Shown one piece after another: positions 1-9,601 of a stretch of 64,000 bases of DNA. Numbering within the stretch: position 1 is the first letter of the stretch; each line of letters opens with the position of its first letter. Origin of the DNA: Eupeodes corollae. Lineage: Eukaryota; Arthropoda; Insecta; Diptera; Syrphidae. Position numbers and translations under genes: made by a program. The DNA lies in contig NC_079147.1 in NCBI RefSeq assembly GCF_945859685.1, forward strand, positions 141,446,645-141,510,644, in the 5' to 3' direction. A model generated the notes under the pieces. It was not told the origin of the DNA. It searched no databases and saw nothing but the letters and a program-made list of their open reading frames with translations.

Positions 1-26
1 TCAAAAGCAGGACAATAATTTCTAAC

Positions 27-1765
27 ATGAGAAGTTTTACTACCACCAGATCGGTGAATCGAGGCACTCCCCAAGGTGGAGTCCTTTCGCCTCTTTTATG
101 GAACATGGTAATAAACGACCTACTTACAGCATTGGAAGCAGAGGGTTTCATGGTGATTGCCTATGCTGACGGCGTTGCGATATCCGTATCTAGGAAGCAC
201 CCCCAAGGTCTCTCGGGACTCCTACAAAATGCCCTAAACAGGCTAACGAAATGGGCTAAGCAATGTGGATTGGACGTCAACCCACACAAAACAGAATTAA
301 TACTCTTTTCGAGAAGATATAAAATTCCTCAGATTAGCCCACCCAAGATTAGAGGAATACCATTAAGCTATTCCGATCAAGCTAAATATTTTGGCCTCAT
401 TTTAGACAAAAAACTAAATTGGAAGGCAAATATTGATGAAAGAGTCACAAAAGCTACTGTAGCGCTTTTTACTTGTAAAAAGGCCATAGGATCAAAATGG
501 GGCTTCTCCCCAAAAATAACCCACTGGCTATACACTTCGGTAATCAGGCCGATACTCATTTATGGAGCTGTCGTATGGTGGACCGCACTGGACAAGATGG
601 TAAATCTAAATAAGCTCATCAAAGTCCAGCGGTCAGCAGGTATGTGCATCACAGGAGAACTTCGCTCAACACCCACCGCAGCACTAGAAGTGCTTTTAAA
701 CCTAACACCACTTGACATCTTCTCCAAAAAGGTGGCTGCCAACTCATGTCTAAGGCTTAGAGCCACCTCTCAATGGACCAGTAACAATACTGGACATGCT
801 ACTATTCTAGACAGTTTCAGATCTATCCCAGATCGCTTAGACTATACTACCCCAAAAATGGTATTCGGTAAAAGCTTCCATGTGTCCATCCCTTCAAGAT
901 CCTCCAGGGAAGAAAATAGACCCCTGGAAGACGATGCGGTACACTTCTATAGAGACGGTTCAAAGACCGATCACGGAGTTGGAAGTGGTATCTAATCAGA
1001 ACAACTGAATCTCAGTCTATCCTATAGACTTCCCAATCAATGTAGTGTATTCCAGGCCGAAGTAATGGCGATTAAAGAACCACTATATTGGTCAAAGAAA
1101 ACTTTATATCTTGTAAGGATACACGAATCTTCTCAGACAGCCAAGCCGCTCTTAAATCGCTCGCGTCTATCTCCACAAACTCTCAAACAGTCCACGATTG
1201 TCGATCATCTCTGAATGAGATGACGGAACAGTTTAACATTCACCTCATTTGGTTGCCGGGCCACAGAGACATTCCGGGAAATTGCAAAGCCGATGAGCTC
1301 GCCAAAAACGGAACACTTCTGCCTTATGTTAGACAAAAACATAACATAGGAACGCCACTTGCTACATGCAAATATCTTCTCAAGCAATAAGCTCTAGAAA
1401 CAACAAATGCTAGATGGTTATAAAGTACCACCTGCCTAGCAACCAAGCAAATATGGCCAAGTATTGACTTAAAACGGTCAAAAGACTTGATATCACTGAG
1501 CAGACAAATTGGAGTAATAACGGGACACTGCCTCATAGGAAGACATGCTCTGAGGCTAGGGGTCTACACAAATGACTTCTGTAGAAGCTGCATGGACGAG
1601 CAGGAAGAGGAAACGGTCCAACACCTTCTATGTACATGTCCAGCACTCTCCATTAGAAGGAATAACTTCCTCGGTAATCCCTTCTTCGATAACACCAGTG
1701 AACTGGCAACGATTGACACAAAACGTCTCTCTAACTTTATTAAAAGTACAAAATGGTTTGTTTAA
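27..1765 (+). pseudogene. broken LINE ORF2: RT, RNase H, zinc knuckle
   Basis: This is the remnant coding frame of the LINE above, in three open pieces: 27-995 (RT palm and thumb plus RNase H start), 1088-1390 (rest of RNase H) and 1487-1765 (C-terminal knuckle). A premature TAA at 993-995, a shift before 1088 and a stop at 1388-1390 separate them. The domain order RT, RNase H, CCHC-like knuckle is that of the I/R1/LOA superclade. No intact product can be made from this copy. Confidence 0.8.
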
Positions 1766-1856
1766 ATTCATCACTCTCCCATGAGTAACCTCATTAGTGG
1801 TATCACAATGGACCCTTGAGGTCTACGTGCGTCAATGACATCTGGACAGCCACTCC

Positions 1857-1875
1857 AACCTAACCTAACCTAACC
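1857..1875 (+). repeat. (AACCT)n LINE tail
   Basis: The LINE ends in just under four copies of AACCT, which is the insect telomeric motif TTAGG read on the other strand. The related LINE copy ending at 41900 has the same tail, so the tail belongs to the family rather than to the insertion site. Confidence 0.85.
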
Positions 1876-2837
1876 ACTCATCATATGTTAAATTTCTAAT
1901 TCGGTTTGTGCTGATAATGAGTCCGAATTCAAAAAGGCATTAGTCGAAATTAACGCTATTTTAATTCTGAGTACACCCAAAAACATATCGTATGCAGAAT
2001 TCCAAAATTTAAAACTGGAAAACCCACACTTTTCTGTGTGGCTTTCAGCTGACTTGACTTCTTTCATTAAAAATCGCATGATAGTCTTGGTTTCTCTTGT
2101 CACAATCTGGATAAATCTTAGTGCCGAAAGGCCCAAACCAAACTTCTCGTCATCGACGCTGCTGCTGGCCTTTGGCTTCATTTCGGTCACAAGTACCTCT
2201 TATCGAAACACTTTGAAAAATTTGTGTGTCTTAAATCACACCATGTTGGGTGACCCATTCATTTGGATCACGGTTGCAGGTACCGCTCATCAATGCACTA
2301 TGATAGAATTGTCCATTCTGCAGCTACGCATACATTTCGTTTTCATTGGCGCAACTCGCACGAACGTTAATAATGCTCCTATGGAATTGTTGTCCTTGCT
2401 CCCAAAACCATCTACTGGTCGAAGGTTAAGTAGCTGACGATGTTGCTTCGACGGTTCTTTCATTGGCACAACCAACTTCCTAACTTTCCGTAACAAAACA
2501 AACAATACCTCAATGTCAGTTTATATTTTTCTTTATTTTCGTAGCACACACACGCACCATACGCCAAAATTGTATCTTCCTCGCACTCGCATCTTGCTTA
2601 GACAAACACAAAAAGTTAGAAGCAAACATATATATAAGTATGTATATCCTGATGTACATTAAATTTGGAATGTGTATATAATTTAGTTATATATTTAAAT
2701 ATATATATATATAAAGAGAGTGATTAATAAATAGGTAGTGCGCTCTCCATTTCTATCTTTTGTTTTTGATTAAATAAAATAAATAAGTTTTCATTATCTT
2801 AAGTACTAAAGCTGGTCTCCTGCGATTTTGTTTTTTT
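1876..2837. other. unassigned segment between LINE and SPRYD7
   Basis: The part 1888-2505 looks less AT-rich than its surroundings and has moderately long open frames on the minus strand (2505-2290 and 2190-1888). I recognise no domain in them and could not join them into one frame. From about 2530 on the sequence becomes AT-rich, with an (AT)n run near 2696-2714. It could be an old transposon or pseudogene piece, or the 3' flank of SPRYD7. Confidence 0.4.
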
Positions 2838-2843
2838 TTTATT
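2838..2843 (-). promoter_or_regulatory. candidate poly(A) signal of SPRYD7
   Basis: AATAAA on the minus strand lies 58 bases after the SPRYD7 stop codon, a normal distance for a short 3' UTR. Others exist further downstream, for example near 2530, so the cleavage site is not fixed by sequence alone. Confidence 0.45.
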
Positions 2844-2901
2844 TGTTCAAATGGCATCTTTCTGATCTTGTCCATTAAGAAAGGGGACGGGATTTGCGAT
2901 T

Positions 2902-3744
2902 TTATAGCAGTGATTGCTCAATCATAATCTTATCGAAGCCAGGAGGTGGTCCAAATGTGAAGTTATCCAGAATAACATCTAGAATCGCTCCATTTCCAAC
3001 TAAAAATTAAAGAACCATAAGTATGCAGGAGTTAGGTAGTGTGGATTATAAGTTGCTTACCAAACACAACGGGATAAACACTGCCCTTGACATTGCGGAA
3101 TGGCACTTCGAGACTCTTGCCATTGAAGTAGAAATTCAGCTCGATGTGGTCGAAGGTGACGCCGATGATGTCACCATCGCCCGGAAACTCTCTGTCTTCT
3201 TGTTCTTGTGACGTTGCGGCTATCGCCTGATTGACTGTCAGCAAGACATCATCGGCATCCTCATCGATGCCAATCAGTCCACCGCAGGCGTTACCATTTG
3301 CCTGAGGCTGTGTTGTGACTACGGCCGGTCGAAATACCTCGTCATTGAACCGTGTCGAATTGTCTGAGCAAAGACACCACGATTCTCGGTCGGTGCCACC
3401 GACTTTTTTAGAGAGATCAGTTTGTCTGGTGGCTAGGCCCACGGACCAAGTGCCACTCTGTTGAATTTTGATTTCGAAATATGATTTTGATTGTACAAGC
3501 GGAGCAGTGGCCAGAGCGCCACCGGTTCCAGTAATACGCAGCTGATTCGATAAGAGAATCACTTCTGGGCCTACAAAAAAGTTATTCAAACAAAATAGTA
3601 CAGTTTCTCATTCTAAAACCGGAGCAAATGCAAATTACCCATAAATGCAGCATCCAAATGAATTTCTGGTTCTCTAGTTCTGTGGCTTGTTGATCTTGGT
3701 GTTCGTAGGTTACCATTGAGGCAAGTCCTTAAACAGCAAAACAT
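2902..3744 (-). CDS. SPRYD7: SPRY domain-containing protein 7, complete, three exons
   Basis: Splicing 3744-3639, 3570-3061 and 2999-2902 gives 714 nt: 237 codons plus TAA. All junctions are GT-AG (donors G|GTAATT and G|GTAAGC; acceptors TTTGTAG| and TTTTTAG|), and both introns are short (68 and 61 bp). The start MFCCLRTC matches the Cys-rich N-terminus of animal SPRYD7 (CCLRCC), which could be an acylation site (inference). Exon 2 holds most of the SPRY fold (GTGGALATAPL, KSYFEIKIQ, WSVGLATRQ, GVTFDHIELNFYFNGK, VYPVVF). Exon 3 gives the family C-terminus GPPPGFDKIMIEQSLL. About 40 extra acidic and Ser/Gln-rich residues lie between the middle strands, making it longer than the vertebrate protein (about 196). 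SPRY domains bind peptide ligands; the partner of this one is unknown to me. The gene sits between LINE and satellite DNA but has no visible break. Confidence 0.93.
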
Positions 3745-4148
3745 ATTTTCACTAAATCGGGTAACTAACTTTGAATTTGTAACTATTTATTCTACTGTTT
3801 TGTATGGGACTAGATGGAAAATGGTTAAATATACTTTCATAAATAAATTTTTATTGAATTTTCTTCCATTGATTTTGTATTTTTGTAAAGGAAAACAAAT
3901 TATTGTTGGTTTAAGATGAATATTGAAGAAAAATGTACAATTTTTTCCTGTACTACATTTTTCGTTTGGCATTTAATTTGGCATCTGTTTTGACAGCGGG
4001 CGTGTTCATTATATTATATTCATAAAGTTGAGTACACATTAAGCGCGCGACTATAAGAAGCACTAAAACACCGTTCGAATACGTTTAACACCTTAGTTTT
4101 TCCTGTTTTTGGAATAATCATAGGAATATAATACAGAATCTGCAGTAG
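3745..4148. other. SPRYD7 upstream region, no gene seen
   Basis: This AT-rich DNA is between the SPRYD7 start and the first satellite unit. It should contain the SPRYD7 promoter and 5' UTR, but I see no motif strong enough to annotate. Confidence 0.5.
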
Positions 4149-4558
4149 AATCACGAATTTTTCGGAAACGAGAGCTCGTAGAACATTTTGGTTTGCAGTT
4201 TTGGGTAGAGCATTTAAATACCTTTCTTTTAATGTGTATTTTGATTGGGTGGGAAATAGTTTTGAAAATAACACTTTTTTCGGCAAGGGGTTAGCCCACG
4301 ATTTTCTCGAAAAACTGAAAAAAAAAAATCTTTTTCGAGATATACCTATGCATGAACTAAAAGGTGGGTCGAAGCTCTGTATTACAGTGAAAACCGCTTC
4401 ATGTTTGGAGGCTTGGTTAAGGAAATAGAGCAATGGAAATATAATTTGTGATGGGCTGGGTCGAAATTCTGTAATTTTACTTTTTGACGAATTTTTCGGA
4501 AACGAGAGCTCGTAGAACATTTTGGTTTGCAGTTTTGGGTAGAGCATTTAAATACCTT
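4149..4558 (+). repeat. 328-bp satellite, left fragment (about 1.25 units)
   Basis: The first satellite units begin near CGAATTTTTCGGAAACGAG and run until the LINE poly(T) tract. They differ slightly from the main array, for example TTTTAATGTG for TTTTGATGTG, as expected for the edge of an array. The array resumes at 8179. Confidence 0.9.
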
Positions 4559-4642
4559 TTTTTTTTTTTTTTTTTTTTTATAATTAGCAAACACTAAAAG
4601 GGTTTTTTATACCTTTAATATGCCAAAGACACAGTGTGAGCA

Positions 4643-5029
4643 TTAGGAAAAGAGGGAAGGGTTGGATAGGAGGTGTCGGTGTACATTGGTTTTAAATTTC
4701 TGAACATTGCAATGAAAGGGAAAGATAGAGCGTGGCAAGGCGTTCCACATTCGCGTAGTACGGCTAAAAAAAGAATCTCTGTACTTCATAGTACGTCCGA
4801 AGTTGGGCTCAAGGGTAAACTGATGGGCATTCCTAGAAGCGCGGGTATTACGGTTAAATTGTTTAAGGGGAGGAATGCAACTGGCTATTTCACTAGAGCA
4901 TAGTCCGTTAAAATAACGGTAAAAAAGGGTGAGGCAAGAAACCTTGCGTCGATGTTCGAGTGATGTAAACGAGTTGATGATGTTTATGTCACCAATCATT
5001 TTAAAAGCTCTTTTTTGAATACTGTCCAA
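4643..5029 (-). pseudogene. C-terminal segment of LINE ORF2, frame-shifted
   Basis: This 128-codon frame begins SIQKRAFKMIGD and continues with SLEHRRKVSCLTLFYRY and RTMKYRDSFFSRTTRMWNAL, the usual C-terminal extension after the RT thumb in such LINEs. The decayed copy at 42650-43028 carries the same segment. A single frameshift separates it from the 830-codon frame, so it is the displaced end of that ORF rather than an independent gene. Confidence 0.8.
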
Positions 5030-5043
5030 GAGGCTTAAATAAG

Positions 5044-7536
5044 TTAAGTTACTGGAGCACCAGCCCAGAGATGAGAGTTATATTCAAGTTTCGGACGTAT
5101 ATAGGTTTTATAGATTGTAGCCAGATCAGACGGAGAAAAAAATTTCTTGCAACGTCTCAAAAAACCTAGACATCTTGCGGCATTTTTGGCAACATCGCGT
5201 ATGTGATCGCTCCACAAAAGGTGGTTGCTGATGCACATTCCGAGGATGCCAAGATTTTCTGTTTCGTTGATGCAAGTGCCACTCATAGATAGTGGCAAAG
5301 ACGGTTTATCTCGCTTTAACGAAGCAAGACAGCATTGCGTTTTCGAAGCATTAAATTCCACACGATTTTTTATTCCCCATTGTACAATGCTGTGTAGGTC
5401 GGAATTTAATGAGCTAATCATATTTTGCCGTTGCAGTTCCACATCCGAAGAGGAGGGTTGTGAGTCTGGAAACGAATATGAAAAGCTAAGAGTGCTATCG
5501 TCAGCGAAACAATGTATTGGATTAGAAGTAGCGGACAGGAGATCATTTATAAAAATGAGGAAGAGGGTCGGAGACAAAACGGAGCCCTGGGGCACACCAG
5601 CGTTTATTTTATGAGTTTCAGACTTGTATCCGTCCAGAACAACTTGTATTGAACGGTTCGAAAGAAAATTTCTAATCCAACGAAGAAGACATTCGTCGAT
5701 ACCGAAAGCACGCATTTTCGATAAGAGAGCAAGATGCCAAACTTTATCAAATGCCTTTGAAATATCAAGTGCAATAATCTTACTTTCTCCAAAACGATGT
5801 AAAGATCTGTTCCACTGTTCGGTGAGATGAACCATGAGATCACCAGTGGACCTATTGCTACGAAAGCCGTATTGCCGGTCATTAAGAAGCTTCCGTTCCT
5901 CAAGATATTTCTTAAGCTGATAATTAATCAGCGTTTCCATGACCTTAGAAAGAAGGGACGTTAGTGCTATCGGTCGGTAATTTGTGGGAGAAGAAGATTC
6001 GCCTTTTTTTGGAATTGGCTGAACAAATGCAGTTTTCCAACTACTCGGAACGAGCCCAGAAGAATAGGATAGATGGAAAAGCTTACGCAGTGGTTTTGCT
6101 AGCGTGGAAGAACACCTCTTCAGAATAATAGCGGGGATACCATCTGGGCCAGCGGATTTATGAATGTTGAGATCTTTAAGAACTCTCGCCACAGTTCGAG
6201 TACGAAAAAAGATTGGTCCCATAGAATCATTTACGCGTTCAAGAACTGGAGGAGTCATGACACTATCTGATAAGGTGGAATTTTCGGCGAACTGCCTTGC
6301 AAATAAGTTAGCTTTATCAATAGAGCTAACTAAAGGAGTGTCATTGACAACAAGCGTAGGAACCGAGGAAGAGGAAGAATTCCTCATGTTTTTTACAAAT
6401 GACCAAAAATTCTTACTGCCTTTGGGACATTGCAGTATTTTTCGCCGTAATTTTTGGTCATGTAAAAATTTGGTTCTTCGAATATAGGCGTTGCAGGCCT
6501 TCCTGGCTTGCTTAAACTTTTTCCGGTTTTCCTCAGTTGGGTTGGCTTTAAAACACCGGAAGCTCACCTCTTTCTCTTTGATAACCTCTTTGCAGCTCGA
6601 ATCGAACCATGATTTATCCTTGGGTTTAATACTTTTAACCCTATTCGGGATAAAAGTTTCCATTCCCAAATGAATCATACTAGAAATCATATCTGCACTG
6701 GAGTCTACGTCGCTATCGAGGAAGCATAGCGACCAGTTAAAGATCCTGAAAAAATTATTGAGACCGTCCCAGTTGGCTTTCTCGTACTGCCAAACGGTTC
6801 TCTTTGGAGCTCTTTCTTTAACTGGATTTGTTTGACACGAGAAATTAGCAGATATAACACTATGGTCCGATGTGCCTAGAGGCGTCAATACACTGATTGT
6901 GTACTTATCAGGATCAGAAGTGAGAAACAAGTCAAGAGTATTTTCTGCTCGGCCGTTAACGTCTGATATTCGAGTAGGCTCATTGACAAGCTGAGTAAGA
7001 TGGTTAAACTCAGCAAAAATCTCAGCACACATTCCTTCGGGCGTTGTCTGGCCCGAATGGCGAAGCCACGAAGAATTGTGAACATTGAAATCGCCCGTAA
7101 TAACGATTTCAGTGTGAGGATACAGGGAGACAATTCTTTGTATGGAGTCAGACAGAGCATCAAATTCCTGAGAAGTTGAAACTCTGTCCAGGTTTGGGCT
7201 CCGATAAAGAAAACAATAGTGAATGATGTGCTTATTCACGGAAAGTTTTAACCACATGAAATTAAAAAGGGAGTTGGTACAATGACCGTATTGTGGTAAA
7301 AGTTGATATGCAACATCATTCCTAATATATATGGCGAGACCATGGTGTGAGAAGAATAATGGCACTAAGCGATACCCATGAATAAAAAATTCAGCAGGAT
7401 CGGAATCTTCACCTACTTGGGTTTCACTCAATGCCAAAACAGCTGGTCTGTTAGAATTGATGTGGATGTATACAGACAGAAAATTCGATCTTAGCCCACG
7501 AACATTACTATAATCTACTCTAAAATAACCAGTCAT
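5044..7536 (-). CDS. LINE endonuclease/reverse transcriptase (ORF2), 830 codons
   Basis: The N-terminal ~230 residues are an apurinic-type endonuclease (SETQVGED near 40, GDFNVHNSSW near 150, GTSDHSVIS near 220). A linker follows, then the RT: SAGPDGIPA near 460, NYRPIALTS near 520, ALDISKAFDKVWH near 590, GVPQGSVLSPTLF near 645 and catalytic FADDST near 680. No RNase H is present. The frame stops at residue 830, just after the thumb (SHLWAGAPVT). The expected C-terminal segment lies in another frame immediately downstream (5029-4643), so one frameshift near 5035-5043 shortens the protein. The domain set fits the CR1/Jockey group; the exact clade is uncertain. The catalytic residues are intact. 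Confidence 0.88.
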   Translation of the reverse strand: MTGYFRVDYSNVRGLRSNFLSVYIHINSNRPAVLALSETQVGEDSDPAEFFIHGYRLVPLFFSHHGLAIYIRNDVAYQLLPQYGHCTNSLFNFMWLKLSVNKHIIHYCFLYRSPNLDRVSTSQEFDALSDSIQRIVSLYPHTEIVITGDFNVHNSSWLRHSGQTTPEGMCAEIFAEFNHLTQLVNEPTRISDVNGRAENTLDLFLTSDPDKYTISVLTPLGTSDHSVISANFSCQTNPVKERAPKRTVWQYEKANWDGLNNFFRIFNWSLCFLDSDVDSSADMISSMIHLGMETFIPNRVKSIKPKDKSWFDSSCKEVIKEKEVSFRCFKANPTEENRKKFKQARKACNAYIRRTKFLHDQKLRRKILQCPKGSKNFWSFVKNMRNSSSSSVPTLVVNDTPLVSSIDKANLFARQFAENSTLSDSVMTPPVLERVNDSMGPIFFRTRTVARVLKDLNIHKSAGPDGIPAIILKRCSSTLAKPLRKLFHLSYSSGLVPSSWKTAFVQPIPKKGESSSPTNYRPIALTSLLSKVMETLINYQLKKYLEERKLLNDRQYGFRSNRSTGDLMVHLTEQWNRSLHRFGESKIIALDISKAFDKVWHLALLSKMRAFGIDECLLRWIRNFLSNRSIQVVLDGYKSETHKINAGVPQGSVLSPTLFLIFINDLLSATSNPIHCFADDSTLSFSYSFPDSQPSSSDVELQRQNMISSLNSDLHSIVQWGIKNRVEFNASKTQCCLASLKRDKPSLPLSMSGTCINETENLGILGMCISNHLLWSDHIRDVAKNAARCLGFLRRCKKFFSPSDLATIYKTYIRPKLEYNSHLWAGAPVT

Positions 7537-9430
7537 TGCAATATAAAAAAAATCTTAAAATCAAAACAAACGAACTTCTAAGTATATTACTGTATAAGAT
7601 TATTTAAATATCTTTACAATACAACCTCACTACTAGTGTTATGCCTTTAGTAGTGACGTTGAATTGGTCCGGACCCTGACAATCAAAACAGTAATCTACA
7701 ATCCATTTGTTGTTGAATGAAACAACACATACACATCATTGAGCGAGCTTTCAAAAAGCTTAGCCCAATGCATGCACCTGCTGAGCCACTCAACTGTAAA
7801 GAAAAATAAAAGAAAGAGTGAAGGGAATGCACTTACTGTGTTCTGGTAGGTTTTTTTTTTATTATTTATTTCTTTTTCCCTTTGTGTTGCTTTTTTTTTA
7901 ATATGTAATGCTGTTGTTTTTCACTGTTTTTTTTTGTATCATTATTATTTCTGTTGTTTTAGTTTAATTTATTATATTTTTTTTATCACTATTTTGTTTG
8001 TTTTGTTTTGGTTTTATTTCAGTTTTTTTTTGTTTCGTTTTTTTTTTTAAATAAATTAACATAACGAGACTGCGACGGGGACGGGGACGGGAGACAAGAC
8101 AACAAATAATCGAAAAAAACGCAGAACACGACGAGTGCACATGAACCTCGCCACTCAAGCTTTCACTGACAACTCAACTTGATGTGTATTTTGATTGGGT
8201 GGGAAATAGTTTTCAAAATACCACTTTTTTTTGGCAATAGGTTACCCACGATTTTCTCGAAAAACAGAAAAAAAAATCTTATTTGAGATTTATGCAAGAA
8301 TTGAAAGGTGGGTCGATGCTCTGCATTACAGTGAAAACCGCGTCAGTTTTGGAGGCTTGGTTGAGGAAATAGAGCAATGGAAATATAATTTGTAATAGGC
8401 TGGGTTGAAATTCTGTAATTTTACTTTTTGACGAATTTTTCGGAAACGAGAGCTCGTAGAACATTTTGGTTTGCAGTTTTGGGTAGGGAATTTAAATACC
8501 TTTCTTTTGATGTGTATTTTGATCGGGTGGGAAATAGTTTTGAAAATATCACTTTTTTTCGGCAAGGGGTTAGCCCACGATTTTCTCGAAAAACTGAAAA
8601 AAAATCTTTTTCGAGATTTATGCATGAATTGAAAGGCGGGTCGCTGCTCTGCGTTGCAGTGAAAACCGCGTCATGTTTGGAGGCTTGGTTGAGGAAATAG
8701 AGCAATGGAATGGTAATTTGTGATGGGCTGGGTCGAAATTCTGTAATTTTACTTTTTGACGAATTTTTCGGAAACGAGAGCTCGTAGAATATTTTGGTTT
8801 GCAGTTTTGGGTAGAGCATTTAAATACCTTTCTTTTGATGTGTATTTTGATCGGGTGGGAAATAGTTTTGAAAATACCACTTTTTTTCGGCAAGGGGTTA
8901 GCCCACGATTTTCTCGAAAAACTGAAAAAAATCTTTTTCGAGATATATGCAAGAATTGAAAGGTGGGTCGATGCTCTGCATTACAATGAAAACCTCGTCA
9001 TGTTTGGAGGCTTGGTTGAGGAAATAGAGCAATGGAAATATAAGTTGTGATGGGCTGGGTCGAAATTCTGTAATTTTACTTTTTGACGAATTTTTCGGAA
9101 ACGAGAGCTCGTAGAACATTTTGGTTTGCGGTTTTGGGTAGAGCATTTAAATACCTTTCTTTTGATGTGTATTTTGATTGGGTGGGAAATAGTTTTGAAA
9201 ATACCACTTTTTTTCGGCAAGGGGTTATACCACGATTTTCTCGAAAAACTGAAAAAAAAAACCGTTTTTGAGATTTATGCAAGAATTGAAAGGTGGGTCG
9301 AAGCTCTGTATTACAGTGAAACCCGCATCATGTTTGGAATCTTGGTTGAGGAAATAGAGCAATGGAAATATAATTTGTGATGGGCTGGGTCGAAATTCTG
9401 TAATTTTACTTTTTGACGAATTTTTCGGAA

Positions 9431-9601
9431 ACGAGAGCTCGTAGAACGTTTTGGTTTGCAGTTTTGGGTAGAGCATTTAAATACCTTTCTTTTGATGTGT
9501 ATTTTGATTGGGTGGAAAATAGTTTTGAAAATACCACTTTTTTTCGGCAAGGGGTTAGCCCACGATTTTCTCGAAAAACTGAAAAAAAATCTTTTTCGAG
9601 A
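9431..9601. repeat. two dyads within a typical satellite unit
   Basis: Each standard unit holds two inverted repeats, shown here in one unit. ACGAG-AG-CTCGT (9431-9442) includes a SacI site. TCTCGAAAAA and TTTTTCGAGA (9569-9578 and 9592-9601) are perfect 10-bp arms around a short A-rich loop. Both recur in most units, though some carry changes in one arm (CCCGAAAAA, TTTTTCCAGA). Confidence 0.75.

Larger units (their letters stand above)
1..1875 (+). mobile_element. LOA/R1-like LINE with RNase H, 3' part, decayed
   Basis: This is the 3' part of a non-LTR retrotransposon; its 5' part lies outside the window. The longest open piece (27-995) carries RT motifs GTPQGGVLSPLLWN and YADG, then the thumb and the start of an RNase H domain (FYRDGS). 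A TAT-to-TAA change at 993-995 and frameshifts break the frame. RNase H resumes at 1088-1390 (FSDSQAALKSL, LPGHRDIPGN) and a C-terminal Cys/His knuckle (CRSCMDEQ...HLLCTC) lies in 1487-1765. The second catalytic Asp of the YADD box is Gly, so the RT would be inactive. The element ends in (AACCT)n at 1857-1875. The RNase H and the RT motif style suggest LOA/R1-like relatives; the exact clade is inferred, not proven. A related copy lies at 41161-41900. Confidence 0.85.
4558..8178 (-). mobile_element. CR1/Jockey-group LINE, near full length, inside the satellite
   Basis: A minus-strand non-LTR retrotransposon has its poly(A) tail at 4579-4557 (read as T on the plus strand) and its 5' end near 8178. 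Satellite sequence flanks both sides: it stops at ATACC.. and resumes at TTGATGTG, a few bases of the unit being lost, so the LINE entered an existing array. It has a ~640-bp 5' leader with a GC-rich run near 8080-8092, one long endonuclease-RT frame and a short 3' UTR. No separate ORF1 (gag-like) frame is seen. The decayed copy at 39950-43100 shares the protein and the 3' end, which in both reads TTATAAAAAAA. Confidence 0.88.

Noticed and set aside
1857..1875. Internal telomere or telomere fusion from CCTAA repeats
   Set aside because: Only about four copies are present, and the same tail occurs at the end of another LINE copy inside its target duplication.
3023..3211. 62-codon plus-strand frame
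   Set aside because: It is antisense to SPRYD7 exon 2, which has family similarity and splice sites.
5225..6673. Several plus-strand frames within the LINE
   Set aside because: They are antisense to the intact endonuclease-RT frame.
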